A DNA stretch of 64,000 nucleotides from Prunus persica. Its lineage: Eukaryota > Streptophyta > Magnoliopsida > Rosales > Rosaceae. Below are positions 11,228-23,320 of this stretch, in pieces (positions within the stretch are counted from its first letter, which is position 1; each line of letters opens with the position of its first letter). Both the position numbers and the translations under genes were made by a program. Where the stretch lies: positions 10,137,458-10,201,457 of the forward strand of contig NC_034011.1 of NCBI RefSeq assembly GCF_000346465.2, read 5' to 3'. A model generated the notes under the pieces. It was not told the DNA's origin, did not search any database, and saw only the letters and a program-made list of their open reading frames with translations.

Positions 11228-11379
11228 TGGCAAAAGATTGGTTTAGGACATTCTCACACCTCCCCAAACAACAGTAATAACAATAACATTAGTAGCTTAG
11301 TACTAGGGGACGCATAACTTTTCTCTTAGTTTAGTTTGAAATTAAAGAGATTTTCTGTTCATCATCTCCTGTGGGTCGT

Positions 11380-11397
11380 ATGTGTGTGTGTGTGTGT
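11380..11397. repeat. (TG)n microsatellite
   Basis: Short run of TG dinucleotides. Confidence 0.9.
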
Positions 11398-11857
11398 AAG
11401 ATTTGGATTAAGCATTAAATTTACAGTTTAATAGTTTAGTGCTTAGTTTTCCCTGCAGTGATTAATCATTCCTTCTCTTTCTTTCCTCCGTAAAGAACGC
11501 CCTTGGCATACACGTGTGGCAATTAACTTCTTTGTTATGATTTTTGATTTTTAAAATTTAAGTTTTACATTTTTTTTTCCTTCTTCTTTTTTCCTACTAT
11601 TTTTAACCCTTTTCAAATTAAATTTCTTTTGTCAAACACTTTGGTTAGCCAATGACATTTTAGGAGTTTTGAGAACTTTAACCAAAAGCTCCCTGCTCCC
11701 TTCATAAACATATCCTCTCTTTATAAATAGGGTTAACTTTTTTTTTTTTTTGTCATTGAATTCTATACGAAATTTAAATTTGATTACTAAGAAAAAAAAA
11801 TTAGTCAAATTTGTCATTATATTATCCAAAATTTACAATTTGTAGACATGTCATTAG

Positions 11858-12374
11858 TTTCTATTAGGTTGCTAGGTTGAATACATATTTTATCACTAAG
11901 TTTAACATGAAATTTCAATTTGGTCATTGAGAAAAATAAAAGTTGGCTAGAAGTCACGCATTTACATGCTCTTGCACCAGCTGTTCTAAAGCTAAAATTT
12001 TATGGTAGGCGTAGCATCAATTAAGCTTTAACTTATTTATGTTAATGAGGTTTAACAATCTCCTCAAATAGTCAAGTTATATGACATAAAGCAAAATAAG
12101 TTCATATCTCAACAATAGTTTCCAAAAAAAGGCAAATTCATCTTTTTTTTTAAAAAAAGCTCCGCTCATAACCATTATCATACTCCAACATTCACGAAAA
12201 TTCAAATTCATAATTAAATCAATACATGAATTTGACAACAACAAAAAAAAGTCATAACAAAGTTGAAAGAGTATAGCATTTGCATGGTTTTTGGCTAAAT
12301 TTTTTTTTCAGTGACAAAATTGAAATTTCATGTTAAATCTAATAGCCAAAAATGTATTTATAACCCTAATAAAA
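11858..12374. mobile_element. Inverted-repeat (foldback) element, about 517 bp
   Basis: The ends are inverted repeats of about 75 bp: the left end begins TTTCTATTAGG and the right end finishes CCTAATAAAA. The internal pair around TTTAACATGAAATTTCAATT (11909 onward) and its complement (12328-12347) is strongly conserved. The interior is AT-rich and non-coding. No clear target duplication was found. Confidence 0.65.
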
Positions 12375-13607
12375 ATTAAAATCACATATCGTTCGCTTAA
12401 TTGTTGTGAATTTGTATTGAAAACAAAGATTAGGTTAGGCATGTGATCAATTTTTGGCACTAAACCTAATGTGTTGTGCTTGTTTCAGCGCACATTACAA
12501 TTAAATTCCTACTTGCCATGATTTGAGAGGGAGGAAACCTAAGGTACACGTCAATTTGACAGAGGTGACAGCCGACCAATCTCATGGGTCCCACGCGGAA
12601 AGTTAGATGCCTTTGCCCAAAGTCCTTTGATATATACATGTCATTAATAATAATAAGATTAATTATCACCGTTCGATTTATTGATCATTATAATGCATGT
12701 TTAATTAACAGTTCTAAATGATTCGTTAATGATCATAAAAGCATACAATTTTCCCAAAAGTAATAGAATACAGCTCACGAGCTAAATTATTTGCTTGCGG
12801 AAGTTAATACAAAATTTAATAAATTGTGTGCGATTCTATAATGTATGTCTGAAATTAAAGAAAGAAGGGAGGAAGGAAAGTCCAACCGAAGATTTTCGAA
12901 TCCTCTTGAGTAGTTCTCAATAATGACCTAATCCGCTGTTAGAATTTTGCACCAAATTCCTAACTCAAGATTGCACACACCAAAATGGGTTAATTAGGTC
13001 TACCAGCCGATACAATATTAAATTTTGAAATAATAAGGTTACAATGAGTTCTTAGATTTGATGTACTTTTGAGTGTTATTCTCTTGTGCTAATTGTATTA
13101 GGACTTTGGGTTTCGTCCCTTGTTAGGTTGTCTCAGGTTGGCATCTTCTCAGCTCTGCTCAATTGCTATAAATAGAACTCAAATTTCAAGTCAAATTCAA
13201 ACTGAAAACCCCTAGCTAATGTGTATCGTATCTCTGGGCCAAGTTTATGTGACACACTCAGCTGAGAAATTGTAATTTGTGTACGAATGATTGCAAGGGT
13301 AGGACAAAATTAGTGAAATCACATAAAGATCTCATTGCAACTTTATAAATGGCGTTATATGCAGCAGGCTTTGCACCTGACCAGGCAAAAGTAGGACTTT
13401 TCATCTTGACAGAAGTCATGTATGTACATTTCACTCTGCCCACCCCCCGAAAACTCCCCCTCCACCTTTTTGATAAAAAAATGAATTCGGGGTGGGGGTC
13501 CAAAAACTGTCCTTCACAGTTTAGGTAAAATGTAAACATATTTATCATTCTTGAAGCTCTAGAGTTTAGGCAGTGAGCCCTACTGATGAAAAAATCAAAG
13601 TTGGATG
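12375..13607. other. Intergenic DNA, no gene supported
   Basis: A 96-codon frame on the minus strand (13258-13548) is the longest. It has no recognised domain and no gene-like neighbours. A gene fragment cannot be excluded. Confidence 0.4.
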
Positions 13608-14185
13608 TGTTTACACCAGAATTAACTGAGCATATTTGGTATTAGGTAATGGACACACGCGTTAATTGCTAAAGGAAAGACAATTGGGTGATCCCTAAAA
13701 TACTGATGCCTAAAGTACTGATGACATCATCATCTTCCTGACATGCCAAAGGAACACCTCCCTCCGAAGTGATAGTCACCTACCGAAGACGGTTGCTGAT
13801 GCTCTTAACTACAGAACATAGAATCATGGACAATCATGGACACATGTCACCATTACGACAATTTGCACAAAGTCCCACATCGAAACTTTATGCAAACTCT
13901 CACTTTCACTTCTATATAAAAGAGGAATAGTGTCTAGGTAAAAGAGGTAACTGCTTTTCAACTTTACTATTACTCTACCAAAATTACCACACATCACACA
14001 CTTGCTGCCTTAAGCATCGGAGAGCCTTCGCCAGGTATCACACTGGTACCCGAAGCTTAACGATTGCTTCTTCCCTATTTCTTCTGCAAGATCTCTCCTT
14101 ATTGAAGGTCTGCAACCCTCTCGTCCAACCGAAGACTCGATACTTCTTCCACCTAAGTTGACCCCCCCATTTTTGGGTATCAACA
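13608..14185 (+). mobile_element. Solo LTR, 578 bp
   Basis: It begins TGTTTACACC and ends GGGTATCAACA, so its ends form a short imperfect inverted repeat with TG...CA. It is flanked by GGATG (13603-13607) and GAATG (14186-14190), a 5-bp duplication with one mismatch. A TATA box (CTATATAAAAG, about 13911) lies in the middle, consistent with a U3-R-U5 layout on the plus strand. No internal domain follows on either side. Confidence 0.65.
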
Positions 14186-14210
14186 GAATGTTTTACTTAC
14201 AAGTAATGGG

Positions 14211-14485
14211 AATATATATATATATAACAAAGGGCATAAAATAGTAAAATATTCAAAATATCAGAAAATACCCTTGGTTAATGCAAATATTAATAATTGA
14301 AACTATTAATTAAAAAAGGATAATATGATACATTCACATTTTTTTTCATATTTAAAAAAATTAAAATTTAAAACAAAATCAGATAATGGGCCTTATTTTT
14401 ATGGAACACAACTACCCAATATCTTTTTTTAATTCTAAAATTTAAATTTTAAAATTTTAAAAAAACCAATTGGCACACGCTCTAG
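14211..14485 (+). mobile_element. Helitron-like non-autonomous element
   Basis: This AT-rich 275-bp element shares an overall alignment with 50040-50315 and, in its 3' part, with 61440-61573. Its 3' end reads TTGGCACACGCTCTAG followed by T, fitting a Helitron CTRR terminus inserted between A and T, and a small palindrome CCAATTGG precedes it. There is no target duplication, as expected for Helitrons. The family call rests on end motifs only. Confidence 0.45.
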
Positions 14486-15064
14486 TGAGAAGAAAGGGAA
14501 TGATTTGCATTCCTCACTTACATTTCGTTTACTTACACCTAAAAAACCATTAAATACGTGGGTCATACCTAAAAATCTTTAATCAAATATCCCAAGGAAT
14601 AGGGATCAGACAACTACCCCTCCCTAGTTGAACAGATGGTTGAGGTGATAGAAGAAGAGTGGGAATGTCGTGTGCACAAAAGTAAAACCGGCAAGTTACA
14701 AGTTTAGGCCCCCCGATCTCCAATTTGGGCTCATGGCCCACAGTTTCAAAGGAATGGTGCCACAAGTAAAACACATCGCTCTACCATGACGTATGAGGAT
14801 TTTTAGACGTTTGAGATCGTTTAGCAGCCCAAACAAGCCTTCTAATATTTTGCAAGTTTTTAGAAACTTTTATTAATTTCCCTTTTTAATTCCCTATATT
14901 TCCTAAGATTTTCAAAAGTATTTAAATCAATTTTAGCCCGTAGTTAGGACATTCTGTTATCATTTTGAATTCAATAAACAATTCTCTTAAGCTAATCATT
15001 TGATTGCCTTATTACGTTGTCACACTACGCTTTCCAACCATTTGGAGACTATATCCAAACTCAA

Positions 15065-15123
15065 AGCTCTAGGGTGATTTGACCCAAAAAAAAAAAAAAA
15101 AAAAAAAAGAGCTCTAGGGTGAT
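15065..15123 (+). mobile_element. Minimal retroposition scar: poly(A) flanked by 14-bp duplication
   Basis: AGCTCTAGGGTGAT occurs at 15065-15078 and again at 15110-15123. Between them lie only TTGACCC, about 23 A residues and G. This is what target-primed reverse transcription leaves when it stops almost at once: a target duplication and poly(A) with nearly no element body. Confidence 0.75.
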
Positions 15124-18100
15124 ATATATAAAATAATAGTTGGGACTATTGCATGTCCTCTCTAGGCTCTGGCATTGTACAGAAAATGCTGAAAATGGGA
15201 AAGATTCCATATTTTTGGTTCTCTTTGTTAATCATTCCTTTCCTTTTGCATACATGCTTCTCGAGCCCTTGTTTAAACTTTCTCGCCAGTTTTATGGCTC
15301 AGCATTGACATGAACGTGCACCTTGTCGGTATAGTGTAGTTTTTGCCAATTGTCTGTCCTTAGTACTCTTTTGTTTCTTCCTATATACGTAGGTGTACCT
15401 GTCTTTTTATTGCAGTAGTAGGGTTTGGGTGAATGCCATGACATCCAAAAATTGATACTCCCACCATTGTTTCGTGTCGCATGTTGCAGGGCCTCCTTAT
15501 ATTATACCCAGTGTACGAAGATTGCACGACTGTTCATAATTGTTCTCATTCGAAGAAATTTCAAAACAAAAAAAAAAAACATGTGAGAATGAAGACCTAG
15601 ATTTTCTTAACTAAGATTCGTTTCTAAGAAACCTTATAGATCTGTATGAATTACTTTTTCCCCATTTTGTTTCATACTGAAATGATTTATATGATACCCA
15701 GAATTACAATTGTTTTGGGAATATGTCTAGAAAGAAGTACCAATTTAGATGTCGCAAATTTGAGAGAAAAGCAGGTGTTATGAAGAACAGAAGAGAAAAA
15801 AGAACATGAGAGAATGAAAACAGAGAATAACTTCACCCTTTGATCGATCTGAGTTACCAGCTAGAAAAGATGAAATTTTCGAATTTCCACATTTGACGGA
15901 CTTCTTTTGGACGAAATGGGAATCATTCTAGTGTCCTCATTCAAAGCCCTTTCTTTTATTTGTTGACTGAAAAAAGACCCTTTTCAGACCCTTTCCCTTC
16001 CAAACTCTTCAGATGTTTAGTGGAAAGAGCCAATGTATAACTATATATCTGGGACTTAACCCAGTGGTTTCGAAAATGAAGCTAGAAAGGCTTTATGTTT
16101 AAAGCTGCACATGCTTTGTATACCAAAAAAACGAAAGGTTACACAAACTTTTGACATCTCCTACTTGTTCTACATCTTTGATTAAGTTTGAATCTAACAA
16201 CATGTTCACCCTCATTACCATCCACACTATATCCTCATTATTGTCGTCGTTTTCATTCAGTACTGTTTATGTGGTTAAGTTATCATTTCACCACCTAATC
16301 ACGGACCTAATCGACAAAAAAAATAATTCTAATCGACATAAAAAATAATTATAGTTATTATCTCCGGCGAATCGTGTTACAATCATGCATGCATTAATCA
16401 TATCTGAATCTAGCGACATATTTAGCTATGATTAATATTCGTGACATGACGCCCCACCAATATGCTTATTACACACGCTACCCCTAATGGTGAGATGAAG
16501 AGTGCGTTTCAATCACTATTTCAGATCTGCGGACACTTTGAAGATAAAAGATGAAAGGGAATCTCAAGCAATTCATCTCCTTCCAAAAACTTTCAAACAA
16601 CATCCCTTAGGATAAAGCCAAGCACCTTGTTCATAATTTTATATTCTTTTCTTAACAAAGCAGTAAGACAACAATTAATAAGAAATAGATGAGCAAATCC
16701 GTGATGTTCAGAATTAAGTAAGCTCTGGACTCTTATAGCTAGGTGACTTAGCTAGGTTGAATGTTTTCTTACCCTAAGAAGAAAAGCATAAAGCTGATCA
16801 AGTTTATTGTGCTTAGTGCCCAATATAGTGCAATATTCAGCGAGCTATCAAGTCACCTCACTAGGGAAGTTAGTAGCTACAAAAAATATGAATGATGCCA
16901 GACATGTTTGTCGTTAGGTAACATACAAACGTGTGCCAAAGATAATCATAACTTCTCTTTAAAGCCTTCCCTGTGCACACCATAATTGTTCTAGTAAGTG
17001 CAAAAAGCTTGGAAACATTTATCTCTTTTCCTTCTTTCTTCTTTAAATCTAAAACCTAAACCTCTCGGGGAAAGTTTAAATGTAAAAAATCTTCAATATT
17101 ATTATTATTTTTAAATATAGGCGATGATCTAAACTATAAAACGGAAAGAGGTTTCTTACACACACTACCAAGGTGTCATAGGAATTCGAACGTGAGACAA
17201 TTGGTCTGCAAGTTAAGGTTCTTTTTTACTAAGTTAGAATCCTGTTGACTATTAATTATTTATTTACTTAGAGAAGAATGGTAAATTATAGTTGGTATAC
17301 ACGTACGTGATCAAACTAGCAAAGGCACAAACACACATGCATTTGAATTGAAGGGTACTAGTTAAGACTAGAACATATAAATTTATGTTTGTCTTTGGTG
17401 TTGTTGAATGCAATGAGCTTCAATGTTTTATTTATTACATCAAGCAGTCCTTTGCCTCTACCGACCAGTCAATGGACAGCCCAAGACACTTGTCGTATTG
17501 TTGCATGGGCTGAGTGCTTTTCTTCTGTATGTTTTGGCAAAACAAAGGGCTGTCCTTGAGAATATATTGTGGCTGTGGCTTGGCATGAAGCTAGCTGGTA
17601 AGTGTTTTTTGGGTGTAGGGTCTTATTTCTTAAAGGACAACTTACCCCACGAATCTCCTTTTCCTTTTTGTTGATAGTGAAGGGCCTCTTCGTCCAGAGT
17701 CCCAGACAGTCGACATGCGCATACATCAACCCCTTTTTCCTTCTTTCTTTTGCATGATTGGACTAAAATTGGCACAATGGACGGGATTATGAGGCTGTCA
17801 AAACTCAAATTTCACTATTTGGTCTTCTTCGACTTAATTATTCATCATTAATGCTTTCATTGTCCTCCCGGGCCCCTATCTATAGCTACTTTAACCCTTT
17901 TATTTAGACAAAGAGAGACAGAAAGACAGAGAAACAAAGAGCTACGTGCATCTTGTAAGCATCGTTGTAAATTTTTATGACCACTGCTAGTTTGTGACTA
18001 CTTTTTTTTTTTCAAAATACCTCATAAGCACTTCTAGAAAAATCACTTTCATCATAAAAACGTAAAAATTTTCTTAAGAAATTCAAGTACTTTTGTTTCT

Positions 18101-18990
18101 CTAGAATGTGCTTATATATAACCATAAGAGCTTCTAAATTTTTCTATCAAACGCAGTCAGAAATACTTTGGGTTGTTAAGAAGCACTTTTACTCCTTCCA
18201 GAAGTACTCCCAAATAGACCCCAAGTTAATGTCGTGCAAGGTAACTCCACACGGTGACTATGGTAAATGAAAATTTAGTTTCTGGTTATTTATCATTTAG
18301 TTTTATAGGAACTTATAATTGAAATTTTTTTTCCTAACATAAATTATTCAAGAAATTTAACTGTCTGATTTTTATCCAAAGTTATCACAAGCCTGGCATT
18401 GTCAAAACAAAACTTGTATAGCTTCAAAATTATCTGGTCTCTCTCCAGTGGAAATCCTGTTCATGATAATTCAAGTTGCTAACAAAATATGAATGAGATG
18501 TATTGAAAACGACTACAAGTGGCTCCCTTACAGATGCTGGAGTACATCAACTATGCTTCTTCCTGCTTGGGAGGTGTTGGAAGCCATTACCTTCTGTTCT
18601 TGAGGCTATTTTTAACTGCTTCTTCCTGATCAGGACTCAACAAACTGGTTAGTTGGGATTCTTTCTAAACTCTTGTGCTTCTTCCATCGGCTGATGAATT
18701 TATGTGTATATTTCTTCTTCATTTTTTACTCTTCAGAATTTCCTTCTTTTTAATCCCTCAGATATGACGGAGACCCAGAAAAGAATTTAACGTACACTAC
18801 CAAAGACCAAAACGGATCTCTGCTGACTACCAACGTACATGTATATATGTTCAGTAATGAATTTTGGACAGTGCAGTATGTATATTGCTGTCACTGTCAT
18901 CTGAATCTCTAGGGTTTGAGTCCATTATCATTCGATTAATCTGATTATTCTAACCAATAAAGCTGAAATTTGATAACCAAAGCTGATTTT
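15124..18990. other. Intergenic DNA, no gene supported
   Basis: No conserved coding frame was recognised. An 83-codon plus-strand frame at 17423-17674 lacks a known domain. The stretch about 18030-18225 ends with a CTTCCAGAAGTACTCCCAAA-like phrase resembling the end of common plant hAT/PIF-type MITEs, but its partner end was not found. Confidence 0.4.
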
Positions 18991-19009
18991 TTTAGCCCCC
19001 CTTCCTCAG

Positions 19010-19700
19010 AAACTTGTCCTCCTCCCCTCTCCTCTCTATCTTTCCCTCTACTCTCTTCCTCTCATGTCTGCTAATCCTCCATCGCTCTCCTTTGTGAGAG
19101 TTTCCTCTCCCTCTGTGAGAGTTTTTATTTTGTTGTTCTTGTTTGTTCGTGGCTGTCCACCCACTGCTTTATTTTGTTGTTCTTGTTTGTTCGTGGTTGT
19201 CCACCCACTGTGAGAAATATTTTTTTTTGGAATCACCTTGAAGGATGGTCCATGCCAAGCGAAGGTTTCGGCCAGGAATTGCGTTTTGGTCTTACCCCTG
19301 TGAGACCATATGGTGTTACCCCATTTTGTACTTGGGGTTGCTCTTGCTTGAGGCTGTATCTCTGATCCAAGGGGTGCGCTGGGCTTTCATTATTGGCCTT
19401 TGGGACTTCTATGGTGTATCTGGGCTTGACCATTCCCCATGTTGCCCCCTTTCTCTCTATTGGGCTCTTAACTACTTTGTTAAATGTTCTTTTTGAGGAT
19501 TGTAACTTATTTTTATTTTTTACGGCTCAGGACCCTTGGAGACGTGGGGGCAACATGGAAAATGGTATGTGGGAAGATAGTAAGCTATCGGGTTGGTCTG
19601 ATGACCGAACCCTTATGCGTAGAGATGTTCGCCTAATCTTGTAGAACCTAATTGATTTTTTTGTACTTGTTAATTCATCCTTTTAATAAAGTCACATGCT
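19010..19700 (+). mobile_element. Possible LINE-derived, internally deleted relic
   Basis: A pyrimidine-rich leader with a repeated phrase (TTTTGTTGTTCTTGTTTGTT at about 19131 and again near 19174) is followed by short non-conserved frames. It ends with a tail like plant L1 3' ends (TTTTTTGTACTTGTTAATTC, then AATAAAG). It shares CTCCTTTGTGAGAGTTT with 4690. The several frames of 60-83 codons here overlap one another and match nothing I recognise. Confidence 0.35.
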
Positions 19701-19999
19701 AATTTTCGCCGTAATATGTATAGTGCATGTGTGATTTTTACATGTACATACATATCGAGTTATTCTTTATTCTTTTCAAACTAAACATTAGGCTACGGAA
19801 AATTCAAAATTTCAAAAATTTCAGAGTGTATAAATATCGCGCTACATCCACATTGTGTCTTGGACAAAAGACAACATTCAACTTTGAAGAAGTACTAACT
19901 AAAAGCTGAGGCAGAAGTTATGTCATCCTTAGGTGGCTATGACGCAAGAACATCGGATTATAGTAACATTTGTTCCTTATTTGACTTTTCAATTGGTAA

Positions 20000-20106
20000 C
20001 TAAATCAAAGTACATATTAATACTAAGTTATCACTTTGCACCCGAGTTCAAATTTCCTTTCTCAAAATTTAGATTAGTTTAAAGTAAAATATTACTTGTA
20101 TGCCAA
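20000..20106 (+). mobile_element. SINE-like fragment (3' half)
   Basis: A B-box-like GAGTTCAAATTT at 20044-20055 is followed by a 3' region (AGATTAGTTTAAAGTAAAAT then ATTACTTGTAT) also present at 50538-50612. Shared B box plus shared tail suggests one tRNA-derived SINE family. Confidence 0.45.
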
Positions 20107-21200
20107 ACCTTTTAGTACTTAAAATGAAAAGAATGTTGGATTTAGTATTTAATCTCAAAGCTCCCTTCATCTAATTAACATAAGTTATATAACTATGTTT
20201 TTCAAGAACTTTTAATATTTTGTATATTTTGACGAAGTTCATGACCTAGAAAAGGAAGAGTAAAGATGTCACCATGGTTTTTTTCTTATGAGGTAGTAAT
20301 AAAATACCGATAATTAGGAGATATATATCTATAATTTTGAAGGAGGAGGTATGATCTTGATTCTTCATACACATTATTACTATTAGAGTCATTTTATAGT
20401 AAGTGTCTTATATATGATTCTTAGGTAATGTTATATTTCTTAATCGTTGAATCAGGCTAACCAATTTAATCTAACTACTAACCAATTTAATCTAACAATT
20501 AAAAAATATAACTTCACTTAAAAATCATATATAAGACCCTCACTATAGAATTCTCGATTATTACTATAGCTAAGCTTTGCCTAATAGTTGACTCTCCAGC
20601 AAGACATTACATCTACGTGTACAAAAGTCAGAAAAAGGTCGTGTTTGAAATCTTAAAGAATTGATGAGTCATATAACAAACACTAAACTTTTTATATCGT
20701 AGGCATCGACTGGCCCCAATGGTTTTCAAAAAAATATACTTTATAACCAAAGTTAAAAATAAATAAATAATTGATTAGCATCTTTTTTCCGTGTATGGGT
20801 TTGATTGTCATTGTTATAAACAGCAACTATATATTTTATATATGATTTCTGACGTGATCAGAGAAAAAACTGCATGCGCCCATTTTTTCAATTTATTATT
20901 ATTTTAAAATAATTTTTTATGTTGTTAATTTATTTGTTTTTTGTCAGGAATTAATTTGTTATTGTTGTTGCTGCTGCTAAACAAGCATACGCGCCCATGG
21001 CTAGCATGAGTAGTTTTGATGCACACCCTTCACCTAATACTAACATGCACTAAGCGTTATATCTCTTAATTAATTGTGATTGTGATGAGTCATGAGAGGT
21101 ACTGCAAATAAACTAAAAAGCATGCGACAAAGGATTCTCAATTACTTGCTTTCTCACTGTTATTTAGACAATCCTTCCACTTCAGTATTCTCTATATGTG
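20107..21200. other. AT-rich intergenic DNA, no gene seen
   Basis: A local duplication of AACCAATTTAATCTAAC occurs at 20459-20498. No gene or element was supported. Confidence 0.45.
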
Positions 21201-22824
21201 GTTAATGCCCTACCTCTCCTAAATAAAATAGTTCATGACACCCTCAACTCTAAGTTTGTGTTTGTTGGTGGGGTAGTTTTGTTTTAGAGGTGATTCTTCT
21301 TTATTTCTATTTTGTCCAGATTTTCTTGTTAGTCTACTGTATGTGTGACTCTTTCTTCGCTCGGGGTTTTCCCATATGGTTTACCTAAAAAGGTTTTAAT
21401 GAGGCCATTGTTAACATGCTGGCTCTTATAAGAGCATCCACAATGTTAAAGTGTTTGTAGAGGTGTATGTCAAATATACACATTTCGTTACCGGAATATC
21501 CTGTGATGGGTAGGTGTATATGATTGTAAATGTATATCACAACCGTGAGATGGGAAAAAAGATGCAAATGTACATCTAATTTTACACCCAGCCAAATGGG
21601 TGCCGTAACAAAAAAACCAAGAGAGAGAAGAGAGGAAGGCTACCTAAAAGATGGAGAAGTTATTATAATGGTGGGCCCAGGGTGTGGTTGAGATTTATTA
21701 AAGTGGGGAAGTTATTAAAATGATGCAAATGTATGAAGTTCTTCTCTAACAACTCTCTAATGTAGATTTCATTCAAATTGAAATATAAAACTAACAACTA
21801 CACTGATGAATGGTGAAGAATAAATTCATATCAAACCCGACGGTTCAGATTAATTTTATTATCTTATTGAATGAAATTATCTCTTATCGCAATTTTAAAA
21901 TTTTTGTGTCAATTTGTTTAGAAAAAATAATTAAACCTAACACATTAAAAATTAACCCAAAAAAACAAAACATGAAAAAAAAATTAACACAATAAACGAA
22001 TTCATACAAGAAAATTGGATTTACATCTTTGAATTTGCATCGAACTCATTGAAGCAAAAATGACATTTGCATCTCCCGGAGGTGTAAAGAGTATGTAAAA
22101 GTGGGTTTACACCTCCGCATTTACACCTCCCCACTGTGAATGCTCTAACAGTGGCCAAGTCACATGCCATTACAACCGTTACGTGAGTGGTAGCCCAAAT
22201 ATTATGTGCATTAAACTCATTAATCATCCCACATCCCAAGTCCATTGGTTAATTGAACATGATAGCCGGAATAAAGGGTCTCAACATACCCATTAGGCTC
22301 AAAGGCAAGAAATCAGCCACCTAGAGATTGTATAATAGCCAAACCTCCATCAAACAAAGTTAATTGTTAATAAAACTAAGAAAGTTACTTCTTTGCAATT
22401 GCTTATTCTATGTCTAACTTAGGTATCAGAAGTCTTTTGAGTCACATCACACTAAAACACTAGTATGTTAAAGACTCAATTTTCTTCTTTCTTAAATAAG
22501 TCTTTCTAAGAGAGTGTAGAATTTACACACCTTCTCTACTTGAGCTGACTCTAGTGACTACCTAATAAATTGACCTCTTTTCTCTTACCAAGACTGACTT
22601 GGAAAAAGATGGTGAGAAAAATATAATTTTAATTGTTAAACATGTGAGTTGTGTTCTACAAATCGTGGTGTGCATCCACAAAAAAATTCAAAAACCAACA
22701 AATATAATTTTATTCGTTTTGAGCATTGTATACCTAAAAAAATAACTTCCGTTTTTTGTATAAATCTAAAAGACTATGTAAAATACATATATATTTTTTT
22801 TAAATCAAATGTACAATACACGTA
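21201..22824. repeat. Tandem unit copy A (about 1.4 kb family)
   Basis: First of three consecutive copies of a unit starting TTAATGCCCTACCTC. This copy carries the Tourist-like MITE at 21432-22145 and lacks about 500 bp present in copies B and C at the same place. The unit contains a promoter-like GATTGTATAAAAGCC (in B and C; TATAATAGCC here) and AATAAAAC, so it may derive from an LTR. That origin is inference. Confidence 0.8.
21432..22145. mobile_element. Tourist-like (PIF/Harbinger) MITE, 714 bp
   Basis: Terminal inverted repeats are GAGCATCCACAATG on the left and the complement of GAGCATTCACAGTG on the right, flanked by TAA on both sides (21429-21431 and 22146-22148). A 3-bp TWA duplication is the signature of PIF/Harbinger elements. 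The subterminal regions are also inverted, with GGTGTAAA-like stretches. The largest internal frame (61 codons) is not a transposase. Confidence 0.75.
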
Positions 22825-23320
22825 TTAATGCCCTACCTCTCCTAAATAAAATAGTTCATAACACTCTCAACCCTAAGTTTGTGTTTGTTGGTGAGGTAGT
22901 TTTGTTTTAGAGGCGACTGCCCAGTATTTCTATTTTGTCTGGACTCTCTTGTTAGTCTGTTGTATGTATGACACTATTTCCTCGCTTGGGGTTTTCCCAT
23001 GTGTTTTACCTAAGAAGATTTTAATGAGGTCATTGTTAACATGATGACTCTTATGTAATATTATTGGGTTATTGATATAATTTATTTTCCTCTCAAAAAA
23101 CCCTAACGAGCATCCCAAATTTTATTTTTTTTAAAAAAGAAAAGCAAAAAAGTTTATTTGTAACAAATTTGTCTATGACAAGAAACAAATATACACCTAA
23201 TGCGAGTTTTTTACATATATTGTTAGTCATAATATATTGAAACCTTAATCTATATTAATTCTAGCTAACTCATTGTAAGAGTATGAACTTCCAACTAATA
23301 CCATAATCACACGAGGACAC
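22825..23320. repeat. Tandem unit copy B, left part
   Basis: Second copy of the 1.4-kb unit. It is split by the LTR retrotransposon at 23321-31910 and resumes at 31911. Its left part matches 32834-33328 of copy C closely, including the phrase CACACGAGGACA at the insertion point. Confidence 0.85.

Noticed and set aside
13258..13548. 96-codon minus-strand frame, considered as a gene fragment
   Set aside because: No recognisable homology, splice structure or neighbours to support it.
17423..17674. 83-codon frame, considered as a small membrane protein or microRNA precursor
   Set aside because: No known domain, and none of the conserved plant microRNA sequences I could recall was found there.
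18030..18225. Full MITE
   Set aside because: Only one end resembles a known MITE terminus; no inverted partner was found.
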